This document shows positions 9,285-18,222 of a stretch of 64,000 nucleotides of DNA, piece by piece (position 1 is the first letter of the stretch; each line of letters opens with the position of its first letter). The notes beneath the pieces were generated by a model. The model searched no databases. It was not told the origin of the DNA and saw only the letters and a program-made list of their open reading frames with translations. Source of the DNA: Gordonia lacunae (lineage in GTDB: Bacteria; Actinomycetota; Actinomycetes; Mycobacteriales; Mycobacteriaceae). The DNA is taken from NCBI RefSeq assembly GCF_002149015.1, contig NZ_NGFO01000005.1, positions 181,152 to 245,151 of the forward strand, written 5' to 3'. The position numbers and the translations under genes were made by a program.

Positions 9285-10349
9285 TCAGGTGGCGTTGCGC
9301 TCGTCTTCGAAGGCCTCGAGTACCTCGTCGACGGTGTCGTCGTCCCCGACGAACTGCTCCGGATGGGCGCCCTCGGACATGAGGTGCCGCCAGTTGAGGG
9401 GGTCGAACTCGACCGGCGCGTGGCGCGAGATGAAGTCGATGACGATCCGGCAGAAGCGCTCCGGGTCGTCGTGGAACGGGAAATGCCCTGACCCCGAGAA
9501 GGTCTCGAACTCGGAGTGGGGGATCGCCGAATGCGCCAGCTCGCCGTGGTGATGGGGGATGACGATGTCCCGGTCGCCCCATATGAGCAGGACCGGCAGG
9601 CGCTCGGTGAGGTAGCAGCGGTCGAGCATCGTGACGGACTGCCCGCGCCAGTCGACGACGGCGCGCAACGTGCGGAGGAAGGCCGCCGACGCGGTCGGGT
9701 CGGCGAGCCCGCCGAGTACCCGCATGAGGTCCTCGTGGTCGGCCAGCAGATGTTCGGGCGTTGCCGAGGACGGGAACAGGGGCGGGACCGGGGCGGCGAC
9801 GATCGCTTTCGCGAGCGTCGTGAGACCGGGGACGACGCCGGGGACACGGAGCACCGACAGCACCTGCGGGACGACGGGCAGCGAGAACAACCGCAGGGCG
9901 GGATTGACGTCGCGGGTGACCCCGCCGGCGGCGACCAGCACCAGGCGCTCGACGAAGCGCGGGAACTGATAGCAGAACTGCATCGCGACGCCGCCGCCCA
10001 GTGAGTGGCCGACCACCGTCACCTTGCTGATCCCCAGGACGACGAGAAGGTCGCGCATCCCGTTGGCGAAGGCCGGCACCGAGTAGTCGGCGCGGGGCTT
10101 GTCGGAGTTCCCGTGCCCGAGAAGGTCGGGAGCGATGACGGTGTAGTGCTGCGCCAGGATCGGGATGACCTCGTCCCACGTCGACGAATTGTCGCCGATG
10201 CCGTGGATGAGCAGCAGCGCGGGACCGCTGCCGGCGATCCGGTAGGCGCGCCGGTAGCCGTGAATGGTGTGGTACTCGACGCGGACGTCGGTATCGGACA
10301 CCGGGCGCAGTGTCGGACCGGGCGTGGTCGGGGACGAATCCCGCTGCAT
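9285..10349 (-). CDS. Alpha/beta-fold hydrolase
   Basis: A 354-residue cytoplasmic protein. It has LLLIHGIGDNSSTWDEVIP (oxyanion-hole HG), VVGHSLGGGVAMQF (nucleophile Ser in GHSLGG), an acid position in LLIWGDRDIVIP, and the catalytic His in GSGHFPFHDDP. All triad elements are present, so it is probably active; the substrate cannot be read. The start chosen is ATG 10349 with AGGGGAG about 14 bases upstream; an in-frame ATG at 10391 is possible. The 258 nt to DedA hold the divergent promoters. Confidence 0.88.
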   Translation of the reverse strand: MQRDSSPTTPGPTLRPVSDTDVRVEYHTIHGYRRAYRIAGSGPALLLIHGIGDNSSTWDEVIPILAQHYTVIAPDLLGHGNSDKPRADYSVPAFANGMRDLLVVLGISKVTVVGHSLGGGVAMQFCYQFPRFVERLVLVAAGGVTRDVNPALRLFSLPVVPQVLSVLRVPGVVPGLTTLAKAIVAAPVPPLFPSSATPEHLLADHEDLMRVLGGLADPTASAAFLRTLRAVVDWRGQSVTMLDRCYLTERLPVLLIWGDRDIVIPHHHGELAHSAIPHSEFETFSGSGHFPFHDDPERFCRIVIDFISRHAPVEFDPLNWRHLMSEGAHPEQFVGDDDTVDEVLEAFEDERNAT

Positions 10350-10607
10350 CGTGGGCACTGCGTCTCCCCTCGGTGTCGCGCGTGCAGACATCAGGTCGCG
10401 TCGTCGGCGACGGGCCCCCGCACATGACAACGGTCGTTGTGCTCCTCTGACGTCGAGTAAACCGCATCCCCGGTCGTCGTGCGCGTCGGGTCCGGACCTG
10501 GCGGGCGTGACCGGGGGTTACCGGGACCTGAATGCTTGCCGACGCCTTGCACGTCGAACCGTTCCCAGGGCCCGGGCAGGCCTCCTGCGCCACTACTGTG
10601 GGATGTG

Positions 10608-11243
10608 ATGAATCCCTTCGACATCGAGTCCTTTGTGGCCACCGGTGGCCTCATCGGTCTGTGCGTGCTGGTCTTCGTGGAGACCGGCATCCTGGTCGGG
10701 TTCATCTTTCCCGGTGACTCCGTACTCTTCACCGCAGGCGTGTTCGCCGCGCAGCCCGACCCCTTCGCGCCACTGTGGTTGCTGTGCGTCGCCGTCCCGC
10801 TGGCAGCGATCATCGGCGACCAGTGCGGCTACTTCATCGGCCGCCGCGTGGGCCGCGGTGTGGTCGAGGGCAAACTGATGCGCACCATCGGACCCGAGTA
10901 CCTCGCCAAGACAAACCACTACTTCGACCGCTTCGGGCCGCTCACCGTGTTCTTCGGCAGGTTCATCGGCATCGTCCGCACTCTCACCCCGCTGGTCGCC
11001 GGGTTCAGCGGCATGCCGCACCGCACGTTCACCTTCTTCAGTGTGCTGGGCAGCTTCGTCTGGGCGGCCGGGATCATCTTGCTCGGTTACTTCCTCGGCA
11101 ACGTCCCGGTCATCCGCGACAACATCGAGATCTTCATCATCGCCTCGGTGCTCACGATCGTCGTGCCCACCTTCATCCACCTCGCACGCCGGTGGCGGCT
11201 GGCGCGGCGGGACCGGCGAGCGGACCGCTCGGAAGCCGCCTAG
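10608..11243 (+). CDS. DedA/SNARE-associated family membrane protein
   Basis: A 211-residue inner-membrane protein. It shows the DedA signature: FVETGILVGFIFPGDSVLF, then GDQCGYFIGRRVGRG, and FGRFIGIVRTLTPLVAG with the conserved Arg-containing loop. Four to five membrane segments are expected. DedA proteins act in membrane homeostasis and probably lipid scrambling or transport. ATG at 10608. Confidence 0.9.
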   Translation: MNPFDIESFVATGGLIGLCVLVFVETGILVGFIFPGDSVLFTAGVFAAQPDPFAPLWLLCVAVPLAAIIGDQCGYFIGRRVGRGVVEGKLMRTIGPEYLAKTNHYFDRFGPLTVFFGRFIGIVRTLTPLVAGFSGMPHRTFTFFSVLGSFVWAAGIILLGYFLGNVPVIRDNIEIFIIASVLTIVVPTFIHLARRWRLARRDRRADRSEAA

Positions 11244-11398
11244 GCGTCTACGCCCTTGGGTGCGATCCACTCGGGGTAGGTCGGTGGTGCGGGCGCTGGT
11301 CTGACTGCAAAGTCGGTCATGCTTACCCCGTCCCGGGCATGATCTCGTGAACTATGCCAACGGCAACGACATGAGAACGTTTGCCATCGTGAACATTG

Positions 11399-13087
11399 TC
11401 ACCGTAGGAACGGCTCCTCCCGGTGTCCCGGACCTCCGGAGAAATCGTCGGCGATGGTGGCCGCCAGCTCGACGAAAGAACGCTTCGTCGGCTTCGACAT
11501 CAGTTCCAGATCGACATCCGCGCCTTCGGCGAGATGATCGTCGAACGGGATCTTGTGGACGGCGCGGCATCGCGTGAGGAAGTGCTGGCCCAGCTGGTCG
11601 GTGTCGATGGTCGACGAACCGGGTCGCGACGAGCTCAGGACGACGACGGCCCGCGAGACGAGATGTCCGAACCCATGCGCCTCCAGCCAGTCGAGGGTGG
11701 CCCCGGCGCTGCGAGCACCATCCAGAGCAGGAGAGCTGACGAGGATGATCATGTTCGCGAGATCCAGGACGCCGTTCATCGCCGAGTGGCTCAGGCCGGT
11801 GCCACAGTCGGTGATGATGATGTTGTAGAACCGCTGGAGCACGGTGATGACGCCGCGGTACTCCTCCTCGTTGAAGGCCTCGGCCATCGCCGGATCTCGT
11901 TCGGAGGCAAGGACTTCGAGTCGGCTCGGCGCCTGCGAGGTGTGCGCCCGGACATCGGAGTAGCGGTAGACGTTCTCGTCGGCGAGCAGGTCACGGACCG
12001 TCGACCGTGTCTGTTGCGGAATCCGTTGTGCGAGCGTCCCGAGGTCGGGATTGGCGTCGACGGCGATGACGCGGTCGCCACGCAGTGAGGCGAACGTGGA
12101 GCCGAGGCCGACGGTGGTCGTGGTCTTGCCGACGCCGCCTTTGAGCGACAGTACGGCGATGCGATAGTCCCCGCGGACCGGCCGGTTCACGCGTTCGAGC
12201 AACTGTTGATACTCGATGTCGCCCTGCGACTCGCCGGGATTGATGGCACCTGCCGACAGCGTGTGCACCGCCCGACGCCACCCGCGGCTCGGAGCACGAC
12301 GGGCCTTGCGGATCAGCGCGACCTCGTCGAGCGACGGGCCTCCCGGCGGCGGCCCGTATCCGTGCTGCATCGGCTGCCCGGGGAATGGCTGCCCAGGGTG
12401 GTTCGGCCCAGGGTGGTTCGGCCCAGGGTGGTTCGGCCCAGGGTGGTTCGGCGCGGGGCCGGACCCCACCGGTGCGGGACCCGCGTGCGGTGGAGGTTGG
12501 TGACCGGCGACCGGGGTCGGCGGGAGCGACTGCTGAGACGGTCCCGGATCGGCAGCAGGATGGGAACCGGGGGGAGGGGGCACAGGTGAACCGGGCGGCG
12601 CGAAACGGGGGTCGGCGTGCTGCGGTGGCATACCGGGCGACGGCGACGGCACGTTGAACTGGGCGGGACCGAACTGATCCGGACCGAAATGATCCGATCT
12701 GGGGCCGGGCGGCCACGGGGGCGCGGTGGGATTCGTGGGTGGCGGAACCTCGGGACGGAATCGCGGCGGCGGGGTCCCGTTGGCTTGGGGATCGGCCGGC
12801 TCGGCTCCGGGGTGCATCGACGGGCCGAATCCGCCGACAGGCGGTTGCGGGAAGTCCGGCTGATCGGACACCGGCGCGACGGGGTCGGTGTCGGCCTCGG
12901 GTCCCGAAGGAGTCGGCGCGCCGACAGATGCTCCGCTGTCATTCGGGCGAACGGACGGTTGGGGTGGTGGCGGCCCGGGGTCGCTGGGCGGCGGTGCGAA
13001 CTGCAGCCACGGCGGCGGCGCAGGTGCATCGGCCTTCGGGCCGTCTGCCCCAGGTCCGTCGGGCCTCGTGGGGTTCTCGTACGTCAT
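11399..13087 (-). CDS. EspI-like MinD/ParA-type ATPase of a type VII secretion locus
   Basis: A 562-residue protein. Residues 1-255 are Pro/Gly-rich and carry four NHPGP units (about 213-232). The C-terminal half is a deviant-Walker P-loop ATPase: AVLSLKGGVGKTTTT (P-loop 316-322), IAVDANPDLGTLA, and IIITDCGTGLSHSAMNG. This plan (Pro-rich arm plus MinD-like domain) is that of EspI (Rv3876) in mycobacterial ESX-1. It faces the ESX substrate operon across 369 nt, which supports the assignment. GAGGA lies before the ATG. It may couple energy or ATP level to secretion; that is inference. Confidence 0.85.
   Translation of the reverse strand: MTYENPTRPDGPGADGPKADAPAPPPWLQFAPPPSDPGPPPPQPSVRPNDSGASVGAPTPSGPEADTDPVAPVSDQPDFPQPPVGGFGPSMHPGAEPADPQANGTPPPRFRPEVPPPTNPTAPPWPPGPRSDHFGPDQFGPAQFNVPSPSPGMPPQHADPRFAPPGSPVPPPPGSHPAADPGPSQQSLPPTPVAGHQPPPHAGPAPVGSGPAPNHPGPNHPGPNHPGPNHPGQPFPGQPMQHGYGPPPGGPSLDEVALIRKARRAPSRGWRRAVHTLSAGAINPGESQGDIEYQQLLERVNRPVRGDYRIAVLSLKGGVGKTTTTVGLGSTFASLRGDRVIAVDANPDLGTLAQRIPQQTRSTVRDLLADENVYRYSDVRAHTSQAPSRLEVLASERDPAMAEAFNEEEYRGVITVLQRFYNIIITDCGTGLSHSAMNGVLDLANMIILVSSPALDGARSAGATLDWLEAHGFGHLVSRAVVVLSSSRPGSSTIDTDQLGQHFLTRCRAVHKIPFDDHLAEGADVDLELMSKPTKRSFVELAATIADDFSGGPGHREEPFLR
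12391..12450 (+). repeat. Four perfect 15-bp tandem repeats inside the EspI-like gene
   Basis: The unit GCCCAGGGTGGTTCG is repeated four times without mismatch. On the coding strand it encodes a pentapeptide of Asn, His and Pro-Gly (NHPGP). Such perfect repeats change copy number easily by slippage, keeping frame. Confidence 0.9.
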
Positions 13088-13375
13088 CGGGGAATCCTCT
13101 GGTCAAGCGGCCGGGCGCCGATCGCGACTGGCTGCGAGTTCGGCGAGGCGTACGCACATCCACCCCGTTGTCGATCAACCCCGGCTGCGTCCTGCGGCAG
13201 TGTACCCAAGGCCGTCGGCCTGGTCCGGACGAGATCCACAGACCGTCGGACCGCACACGTTTGGCATTGCGTATCGCAGGTGTGGTGGCCTTCACGCGAG
13301 TATGGCAGTATCAGGCACTCACACATGTGCGCAGCGGGGTGCGCGGCTCTTCACGGATCCGCATGTGGGAGGTCT

Positions 13376-13405
13376 GGTTCCGTCGAACGAGAATTCGATG
13401 GAACC
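13376..13405 (+). promoter_or_regulatory. Inverted repeat upstream of the ESX operon
   Basis: Arms GGTTCCGTCGAA (13376-13387) and TTCGATGGAACC (13394-13405) are complementary at 11 of 12 positions around a 6-nt spacer. It ends 51 nt before the first ESX gene, so it could be an operator or a 5'-leader hairpin. It is the only strong dyad I see in the 369-nt gap 13088-13456, which otherwise shows no gene. Confidence 0.55.
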
Positions 13406-13456
13406 GAAAGGGACCCCGGCTGCGTCATATTCGGCGTGAAGGGGGTGCAGCTTTCC

Positions 13457-13837
13457 ATGACCTACTCCGACGAGTCTCGGGATCCCGTCGACGGTGACGC
13501 CGGCGACCCGTGGGCGGTGATGCACGAGTTCACGACCGCTCGATCCCGATCCGGCGGCCTCGGCGTCCGAACCACGGCCCAGGGCCTGCCCGTATCGGTC
13601 CGTATCGAGTCGTCTGAGCTCGCCAAAGACCCAGCACTCCTCGCCGCGGACATCCTCCGGCTCTGTCAGCAGGCGGCGATGTCTGCCGGCATCCGACTCC
13701 GCGAGAACCTGTTGGCCTCCGGCATCGATCGAGACCTCGTGCAGGAGATGCAGTTGCCCCGGCCCGACGACCTGGCGCGGGCCGAGTGGCGCGACGACGA
13801 GGAAGCCGACGCCCCCGCGACGTGGTTGCAGCGATGA
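13457..13837 (+). CDS. EspD-like small protein, first gene of the ESX operon
   Basis: A 126-residue acidic protein starting MTYSDESRDPVD. The middle, GLPVSVRIESSELAKDPALL followed by a helical AADILRLCQQAAMSAG stretch, and the C-terminal LPRPDDLARAEW segment resemble the layout of EspD (DUF2694), a cytosolic factor needed for EspA/EspC stability in M. tuberculosis. The similarity is remote and judged from memory. The ATG is at 13457. The stop overlaps the next ATG (ATGA), so the two are coupled. Confidence 0.6.
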   Translation: MTYSDESRDPVDGDAGDPWAVMHEFTTARSRSGGLGVRTTAQGLPVSVRIESSELAKDPALLAADILRLCQQAAMSAGIRLRENLLASGIDRDLVQEMQLPRPDDLARAEWRDDEEADAPATWLQR

Positions 13838-14157
13838 CCTGGGGAATGGATGAACTCGAGGCGCGTGCGCAGCGCCAGCTGGACGGTTTGCACGACTTCC
13901 AGGAGAAGTTGCGGGCGATCTCGGTGCGCGAGACGTCGGCCGACGGCCTGGTCACCGCCGAGGTGGACGGCAAGGGCGCGCTCGTCGATCTGCAATTCGG
14001 TTACGGCGCCATCGAACTCGGCGCGAGCCGGCTGGCCGACCAGATCGTGACGACCGCTGCGTTGGCCGCCCAGAAGGTCTACGCCCGGATCGCCGTGGTG
14101 ACCGAGGAGTTCAACGAGTCGTTCGGCGACATGTTGGCTGCCCGTCCGGCCGAATGA
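13834..14157 (+). CDS. YbaB/EbfC-fold protein, EspL-like
   Basis: A 107-residue protein, MTWGMDELEARAQRQLDG onward, with a central strand region (GLVTAEVDGKGALVDLQFG) and a C-terminal helix (TTAALAAQKVYARIA). This matches the YbaB-like fold of EspL (Rv3880c), an ESX-1-associated protein reported to stabilise other Esp proteins. It overlaps the preceding gene by 4 bp. Confidence 0.7.
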   Translation: MTWGMDELEARAQRQLDGLHDFQEKLRAISVRETSADGLVTAEVDGKGALVDLQFGYGAIELGASRLADQIVTTAALAAQKVYARIAVVTEEFNESFGDMLAARPAE

Positions 14158-14216
14158 CGAACCGGCCGACATTGACATCGTTTCCATCAGACTGACAATC
14201 ACGAGGGGGTTCGAGA

Positions 14217-14525
14217 ATGACGAACGTCAAGGTGACACCGGAGGTGCTCGAGGGCTTCGCCGCCACGAATGCCGCGATGGCCACCGCGGTGGGCACCGCG
14301 GGATCCATCGACGCTGCGGCAAACACGGCAGCGATGGTCCCCGTCTTCGGGCTGATCGGCCAGGAGTTCCTCGCCGCATTCATCGCGGCGCAGGCCAGTC
14401 ATCTCATGTCGGTGGGGCAGCTGGCGGCCGTACACGCGGCCACCGCCGCATCCACCGCAGCGGGCCTCGCCGAATTCGAGGGCACCGACGCCTCGAGCGC
14501 CGCGGCCATCGGCTCGGTGCTGTGA
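14217..14525 (+). CDS. EspC-like type VII secretion substrate
   Basis: A 102-residue Ala-rich helical protein beginning MTNVKVTPEVLEGFAATNAA. Its two-helix layout resembles the T7SS EspC family. FEGTD at 87-91 matches a relaxed [YF]xxx[DE] secretion signal at the end of the second helix. There is no WXG. GAGGGGG lies before the ATG. Its stop overlaps the GTG start of the next gene (GTGA), as expected of an EspC/EspA partner pair. Confidence 0.65.
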   Translation: MTNVKVTPEVLEGFAATNAAMATAVGTAGSIDAAANTAAMVPVFGLIGQEFLAAFIAAQASHLMSVGQLAAVHAATAASTAAGLAEFEGTDASSAAAIGSVL

Positions 14526-15814
14526 CGGTCCCACCGCAGACGCCGGCACTACCGGGCATCCCCGATGTGCCGGCCCTGAATCACATGACGGTGCAGCAGA
14601 TGATCGAGGCGACGCCGCTCGGGCCGATCCTGGACCGAACCGTCGCCGACGTGCTCGGCGGGATGGGGTTGCCGCCGCTGCCCGTCCTGCCACCGCTGCC
14701 GCCGATGCCGGGACTGCCGCCGTTGCAGCCGCCGAATCTCGACATGTTCATCAAGCCGATGACCGACCTCCTGGGGGGATTCGGCAGCGGTGATCTCGCT
14801 GGCGGTGGCTTCGACCCGACGATCATCTTCGAGAGCCTCACCAAGGTCCTCGAGACCTCGATGACCATGGGCCAGAGTGCTCTCAAGCTCGCCGACCAGC
14901 TGTGGACGGGCCAGGGCGCAGTGAGTGCCGGCGCCAAGACCGCCGAGGCCGGCGCCAACAGCTCGGCGCTTGCCACGCAGGGCTCCGGGATCTCCCTGGA
15001 CACCAAGACCGCTGCCGCGATCGTCGCCAAGGGGCTCGCGGTCGTGCAGGGGATCATCGCGGCCACCATCGCGAAGATCACCAGCCTGGCGGTCCCGATG
15101 ATGATGACACCGGCAGTCGGTGCGGGCTTCGCAGCCGCGGCCGGGTTCGCCTCGATCGGGCTTTCCCAGGCCACTGCCGCGGTCGCCGTCACCCGGGCCG
15201 AGTTGCTCGGTCCGACAACCGCGATGGCGGTGAACGGTGCGCCGGTCGCGGTCACCGGGGCACCCACCGCCGGCGCCGGACAATCGCCGTTCACGCTGGC
15301 CAGCTCGATTCTCGACGTCGTGTCGCCGGCCATGTCCACGGCCACCGAACTGCCGACCTCCCTGATACAACCGATCAGCAAGATGCTGAACGTCGATCAC
15401 GAGTCGCCGGCCGTGGTCCGGGCCGCGCTGTCGCCGAAGACCAAAGGCGGCGTGGGGGGAATCATGACGCCGCTCAGTGCTTCTCGTCCGACCGTTCCGA
15501 CGAACTTCTCGCTCGCGGAACCCGCGCTCGGCGGTGCCTCGAGTGCCAGGCCGATGACGACGACGCCCGCCGCGATGCCGATGGGCGGCGCTCCGATGGG
15601 GGCGGCCGGTGCCCGCGGTGCGGGCGCGGCGGACGACCAGCACGCCGTTCCCGACTATCTCGTCACCGAGGACAACGGCCGCCGCGTGGTCGGAGACTCA
15701 CCGGAGGTCGCACCGGCTGTCATCGGCTACGAGGAAGCCGCCGACCGCGATCCGAGCCCGGACATCGAACTCCGACTGGGCGTACCCGGTCCGAAACGAA
15801 ACGAGGAAGTATGA
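14522..15814 (+). CDS. EspA/EspE-like large type VII substrate
   Basis: A 430-residue protein with a Pro/Leu-rich N-terminus (LPPLPVLPPLPPMPGLPPLQ) and a long helical middle (about 95-160). A hydrophobic Ala/Gly/Met region, with PMMMTPAVGAGFAAAAGFAS around residues 196-215, is followed by a low-complexity Gly/Ala/Met stretch and an acidic tail. The overall plan is that of EspA/EspE-like partners of EspC. The GTG start overlaps the EspC-like stop. No enzyme motif is visible. The EspA assignment is inferred from composition and position. Confidence 0.55.
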   Translation: MTVPPQTPALPGIPDVPALNHMTVQQMIEATPLGPILDRTVADVLGGMGLPPLPVLPPLPPMPGLPPLQPPNLDMFIKPMTDLLGGFGSGDLAGGGFDPTIIFESLTKVLETSMTMGQSALKLADQLWTGQGAVSAGAKTAEAGANSSALATQGSGISLDTKTAAAIVAKGLAVVQGIIAATIAKITSLAVPMMMTPAVGAGFAAAAGFASIGLSQATAAVAVTRAELLGPTTAMAVNGAPVAVTGAPTAGAGQSPFTLASSILDVVSPAMSTATELPTSLIQPISKMLNVDHESPAVVRAALSPKTKGGVGGIMTPLSASRPTVPTNFSLAEPALGGASSARPMTTTPAAMPMGGAPMGAAGARGAGAADDQHAVPDYLVTEDNGRRVVGDSPEVAPAVIGYEEAADRDPSPDIELRLGVPGPKRNEEV

Positions 15815-16122
15815 GCAACTCCCGACTCCGCGTCGAACCAGCGGAACTGATCTCGGCGGCAAGCGACCTCGATCGGATCGCCGATCGGCTCGAACTGGCG
15901 CTCACCGGCGCCGGCCGCGCGCTTCCGGTCGCGGCTCAGGGCCGGGACGAGGTGTCGACCGCGGCGGCCGCGAGTTTCACCGCAGTCGCCGACAAGTTCG
16001 AGAAGGACACGGCCACCGGTGCTCTCGAGATGCGAAAGATCGCTGCCGTGCTACGGGCACAGGCCGCGGGTTTCATCGAAGGCGACGCCGAGGCATCGGA
16101 TGCCTTTCGGGTGGCGCTGTAG
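15811..16122 (+). CDS. PE-like type VII substrate
   Basis: A 103-residue helical protein, MSNSRLRVEPAELISAASDL onward. Proline-Glu near residues 10-11 and two amphipathic helices match the PE/EsxB-like hairpin. FIEGD at 88-92 resembles the [YF]xxx[DE] signal. It overlaps the EspA-like gene by 4 bp and precedes the PPE gene by 99 nt, the normal PE-PPE order. Confidence 0.7.
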   Translation: MSNSRLRVEPAELISAASDLDRIADRLELALTGAGRALPVAAQGRDEVSTAAAASFTAVADKFEKDTATGALEMRKIAAVLRAQAAGFIEGDAEASDAFRVAL

Positions 16123-16221
16123 AGGTCGCCCGAACCATCCCGCGTAGCCGACCTCGTTGAGCTCACCGACATTCCACCGCTCACCACCGACATTCCACCG
16201 GCGCCCGAAGGGAGGCACTCG

Positions 16222-17283
16222 ATGATCGGATTCACCGGAGTCAACTGGGACGCACGGCCGACCGAACAACTCGCGGCCGACCTCGGTGCGGGCCCGGGCC
16301 CGTCGCCGCTGGCGGAGGCCGGGATGGCGTGGGCGGCACTCGCGACCGAGGTCGGCGAGGCCGGTGTCGAATTCGCCGCCGTGCTGGCCCGACTCGGCGT
16401 GCACTGGCAGTCCGCGCAGTCCAGCGCCGCCTTCGAGAAACTGACGCGGTTGGCACCATGGTTCGCCGACGTCGCGGCCGCGGCCGTCGAGAACGCGGCG
16501 CGTGCCGAGTCCCAGGCCGCGGCCATCACCGTCGCACGGCTCAACATGCCTGACCTCGCGGAGGTCGACGTCGTCGAGAAGTTGCACGAGATCGCCACCA
16601 CGGCCACCGCGGTCGCGCCGATCATCGCCGGCGCCGCAGCCCAGGCCGAGCGTGCGGTCGCGCACCAGCGCATGCGCGCCGCGCGGGTGATGCAGACGTA
16701 TGAGAGCGCCACCGAACCGGTTGCCGCGCCGTGGGAATCGGCGCAACCGGCGCCGGTGCTGGTGTCCGGCGAGCCGCTCGCTGCCGAGCAGGCGGCCGCG
16801 GCGCGGGCATCCGCACCACCCCCGCAGCCCCCGGCCTCCGTGGCGCCTCCCGGTGTGGCGATGCCCGTGGGCCTCGGGGGAGCGTTCCTGCCGCCGCCCG
16901 AGAAGCTCAAGTACGCACCGACCATCGTGGCGAGCGGCTCACCGCAGGTCGCCCCTACGACGCCCGGCGGCGCGCCGGCGACGTCGGCTCCCAGCCAGGG
17001 TCCCGGCGTACCTCCTCCGGTGACCCCCGGCATGGCGGCAACGGACCGAGGTGCAGTCGTCCGCACGGTCGCCGCCGATGCCGCCGATCTCGACTCACCG
17101 GACGCGCCGACGTCCTCGGCGAGTGAATCCGTGGAGCAGCCGGCCACGTGGGCCGAACTGGCCACATCGGATCGTCCGGCCGCACATTATATCTCGGAAC
17201 CGGACGCACTCGACCGTCCAGATGTCGATCCGCGATACCTGTCGGAAACCCTCATGCTCGGCAACCCGGGTGAGCGCCGATGA
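16222..17283 (+). CDS. PPE-family protein
   Basis: A 353-residue protein whose first 170 residues are PPE-like: MIGFTGVNWDARPTEQLAAD, then GMAWAALATEVGEAG and GVHWQSAQSSAAFEK, with later helices and TYESATEPVAAPW. The remainder is Pro/Ala-rich and disordered. The literal PPE tripeptide at the N-terminus is lacking, as in many relatives outside mycobacteria. It probably pairs with the preceding PE-like protein and is escorted by the next gene's EspG. It overlaps EspG by 4 bp. Confidence 0.75.
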   Translation: MIGFTGVNWDARPTEQLAADLGAGPGPSPLAEAGMAWAALATEVGEAGVEFAAVLARLGVHWQSAQSSAAFEKLTRLAPWFADVAAAAVENAARAESQAAAITVARLNMPDLAEVDVVEKLHEIATTATAVAPIIAGAAAQAERAVAHQRMRAARVMQTYESATEPVAAPWESAQPAPVLVSGEPLAAEQAAAARASAPPPQPPASVAPPGVAMPVGLGGAFLPPPEKLKYAPTIVASGSPQVAPTTPGGAPATSAPSQGPGVPPPVTPGMAATDRGAVVRTVAADAADLDSPDAPTSSASESVEQPATWAELATSDRPAAHYISEPDALDRPDVDPRYLSETLMLGNPGERR

Positions 17284-18104
17284 TGCCGATCACGCACGAC
17301 GCCGGAATGGTCGTCGACGCCGCGGTCCTGCGCAGGCTGGGCGAACGCTTCGGGGTTCAGACCTGGCCGGTCGTTCTCGATCTGGGTGACGTCGAGAATG
17401 ACGGCGCCGAAGCGGAACCCATCGCGACCGCCGACGCCGACGCGAGGATCGAGGCACTCGGACTCGTCGAGCACGGCGAGGTGTCGGCCTGGGCTGGGAC
17501 CGTGCTGCGGGTGCTGGCGCAACCATGGCGCGAGATCGAGATCCGTTCGTACTCCGAGGATGCCGTTCGCCGAATCTGTCTGGCGCGCAACGGTCTCGAC
17601 CATGTGTTCGTGAAACGCACCGGGCCTCGGGTCGAGGTCACGGTCGTCGATGTCGCCGACGTCGAGGCACTCGCCGGTGTCGTTCGGGCGCAGTTCGACG
17701 CATCCGGATCCGATGCCTCGTCACCGGCCGACTTCGGTGCCTTCGCGGCTCCGTCCGACGAGGTCGTCGACCGGCTCGGGCGCTGCCGGACGGGGATCGA
17801 GACAACCGACGCCCTGCACGCGCTGGGAGCGACGCCGACTGATGCGGCCGTCGTGTCGGCCGCCTTCGCGTCGTGCCGGACGCGCACCGAGATCGTCGCC
17901 TCGATGAACGAGGACGGGCGATTCGCTCAATCTTCTGGGACTGTGGCGGTTTTCGACACCGATCGGGGTCGAATCGTGTCCAGTCCCAGCAAGTCCCCGG
18001 ACGGTCGGGTGTGGACCACCTTCTCGCCGGGAACGGGTCATCGAATCGCACAGGCCGTCAGCCTGTTGATAGAGACCCTGCCCGGCGGGAAATGGATGCC
18101 ATGA
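17280..18104 (+). CDS. EspG-family chaperone
   Basis: A 274-residue cytosolic protein. Features of the family: VVDAAVLRRLGERFGVQTWP at the start, VLRVLAQPWREIEIRSYS, and the C-terminal TTFSPGTGHRIAQAVSLL. EspG binds the tip of PE-PPE dimers in the cytosol and keeps them soluble until secretion. Its place directly after the PPE gene, with a 4-bp overlap, supports this. Confidence 0.82.
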   Translation: MMPITHDAGMVVDAAVLRRLGERFGVQTWPVVLDLGDVENDGAEAEPIATADADARIEALGLVEHGEVSAWAGTVLRVLAQPWREIEIRSYSEDAVRRICLARNGLDHVFVKRTGPRVEVTVVDVADVEALAGVVRAQFDASGSDASSPADFGAFAAPSDEVVDRLGRCRTGIETTDALHALGATPTDAAVVSAAFASCRTRTEIVASMNEDGRFAQSSGTVAVFDTDRGRIVSSPSKSPDGRVWTTFSPGTGHRIAQAVSLLIETLPGGKWMP

Positions 18105-18156
18105 TCCGCATCGGGGGATTCCGCGGAACAGACCGCCGCGGGAATCAACTGTCAGG

Positions 18157-18177
18157 GGTATCTGTGTCACGGATACC
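18157..18177 (+). promoter_or_regulatory. Small hairpin in the leader of the Esx pair
   Basis: GGTATC (18157-18162) pairs with GATACC (18172-18177) across a 9-nt loop. It lies in the 118-nt spacer between espG and the EsxB-like gene, which ends with AGGAGGAG before the ATG. It may process or stabilise a separate, abundant esxBA message, a common arrangement. Confidence 0.35.
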
Positions 18178-18222
18178 AACGGGGGCATCGCCAAACGGTG
18201 CCGTTACACAGGAGGAGCACTC

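Noticed and set aside
12391..12450. CRISPR-like array
   Set aside because: Repeats are contiguous without spacers and encode an in-frame pentapeptide.
12617..13456. Upstream extension of the EspD-like frame to 12617
   Set aside because: It lies opposite the EspI-like gene and through the divergent promoter; homology-like sequence begins only at ATG 13457.
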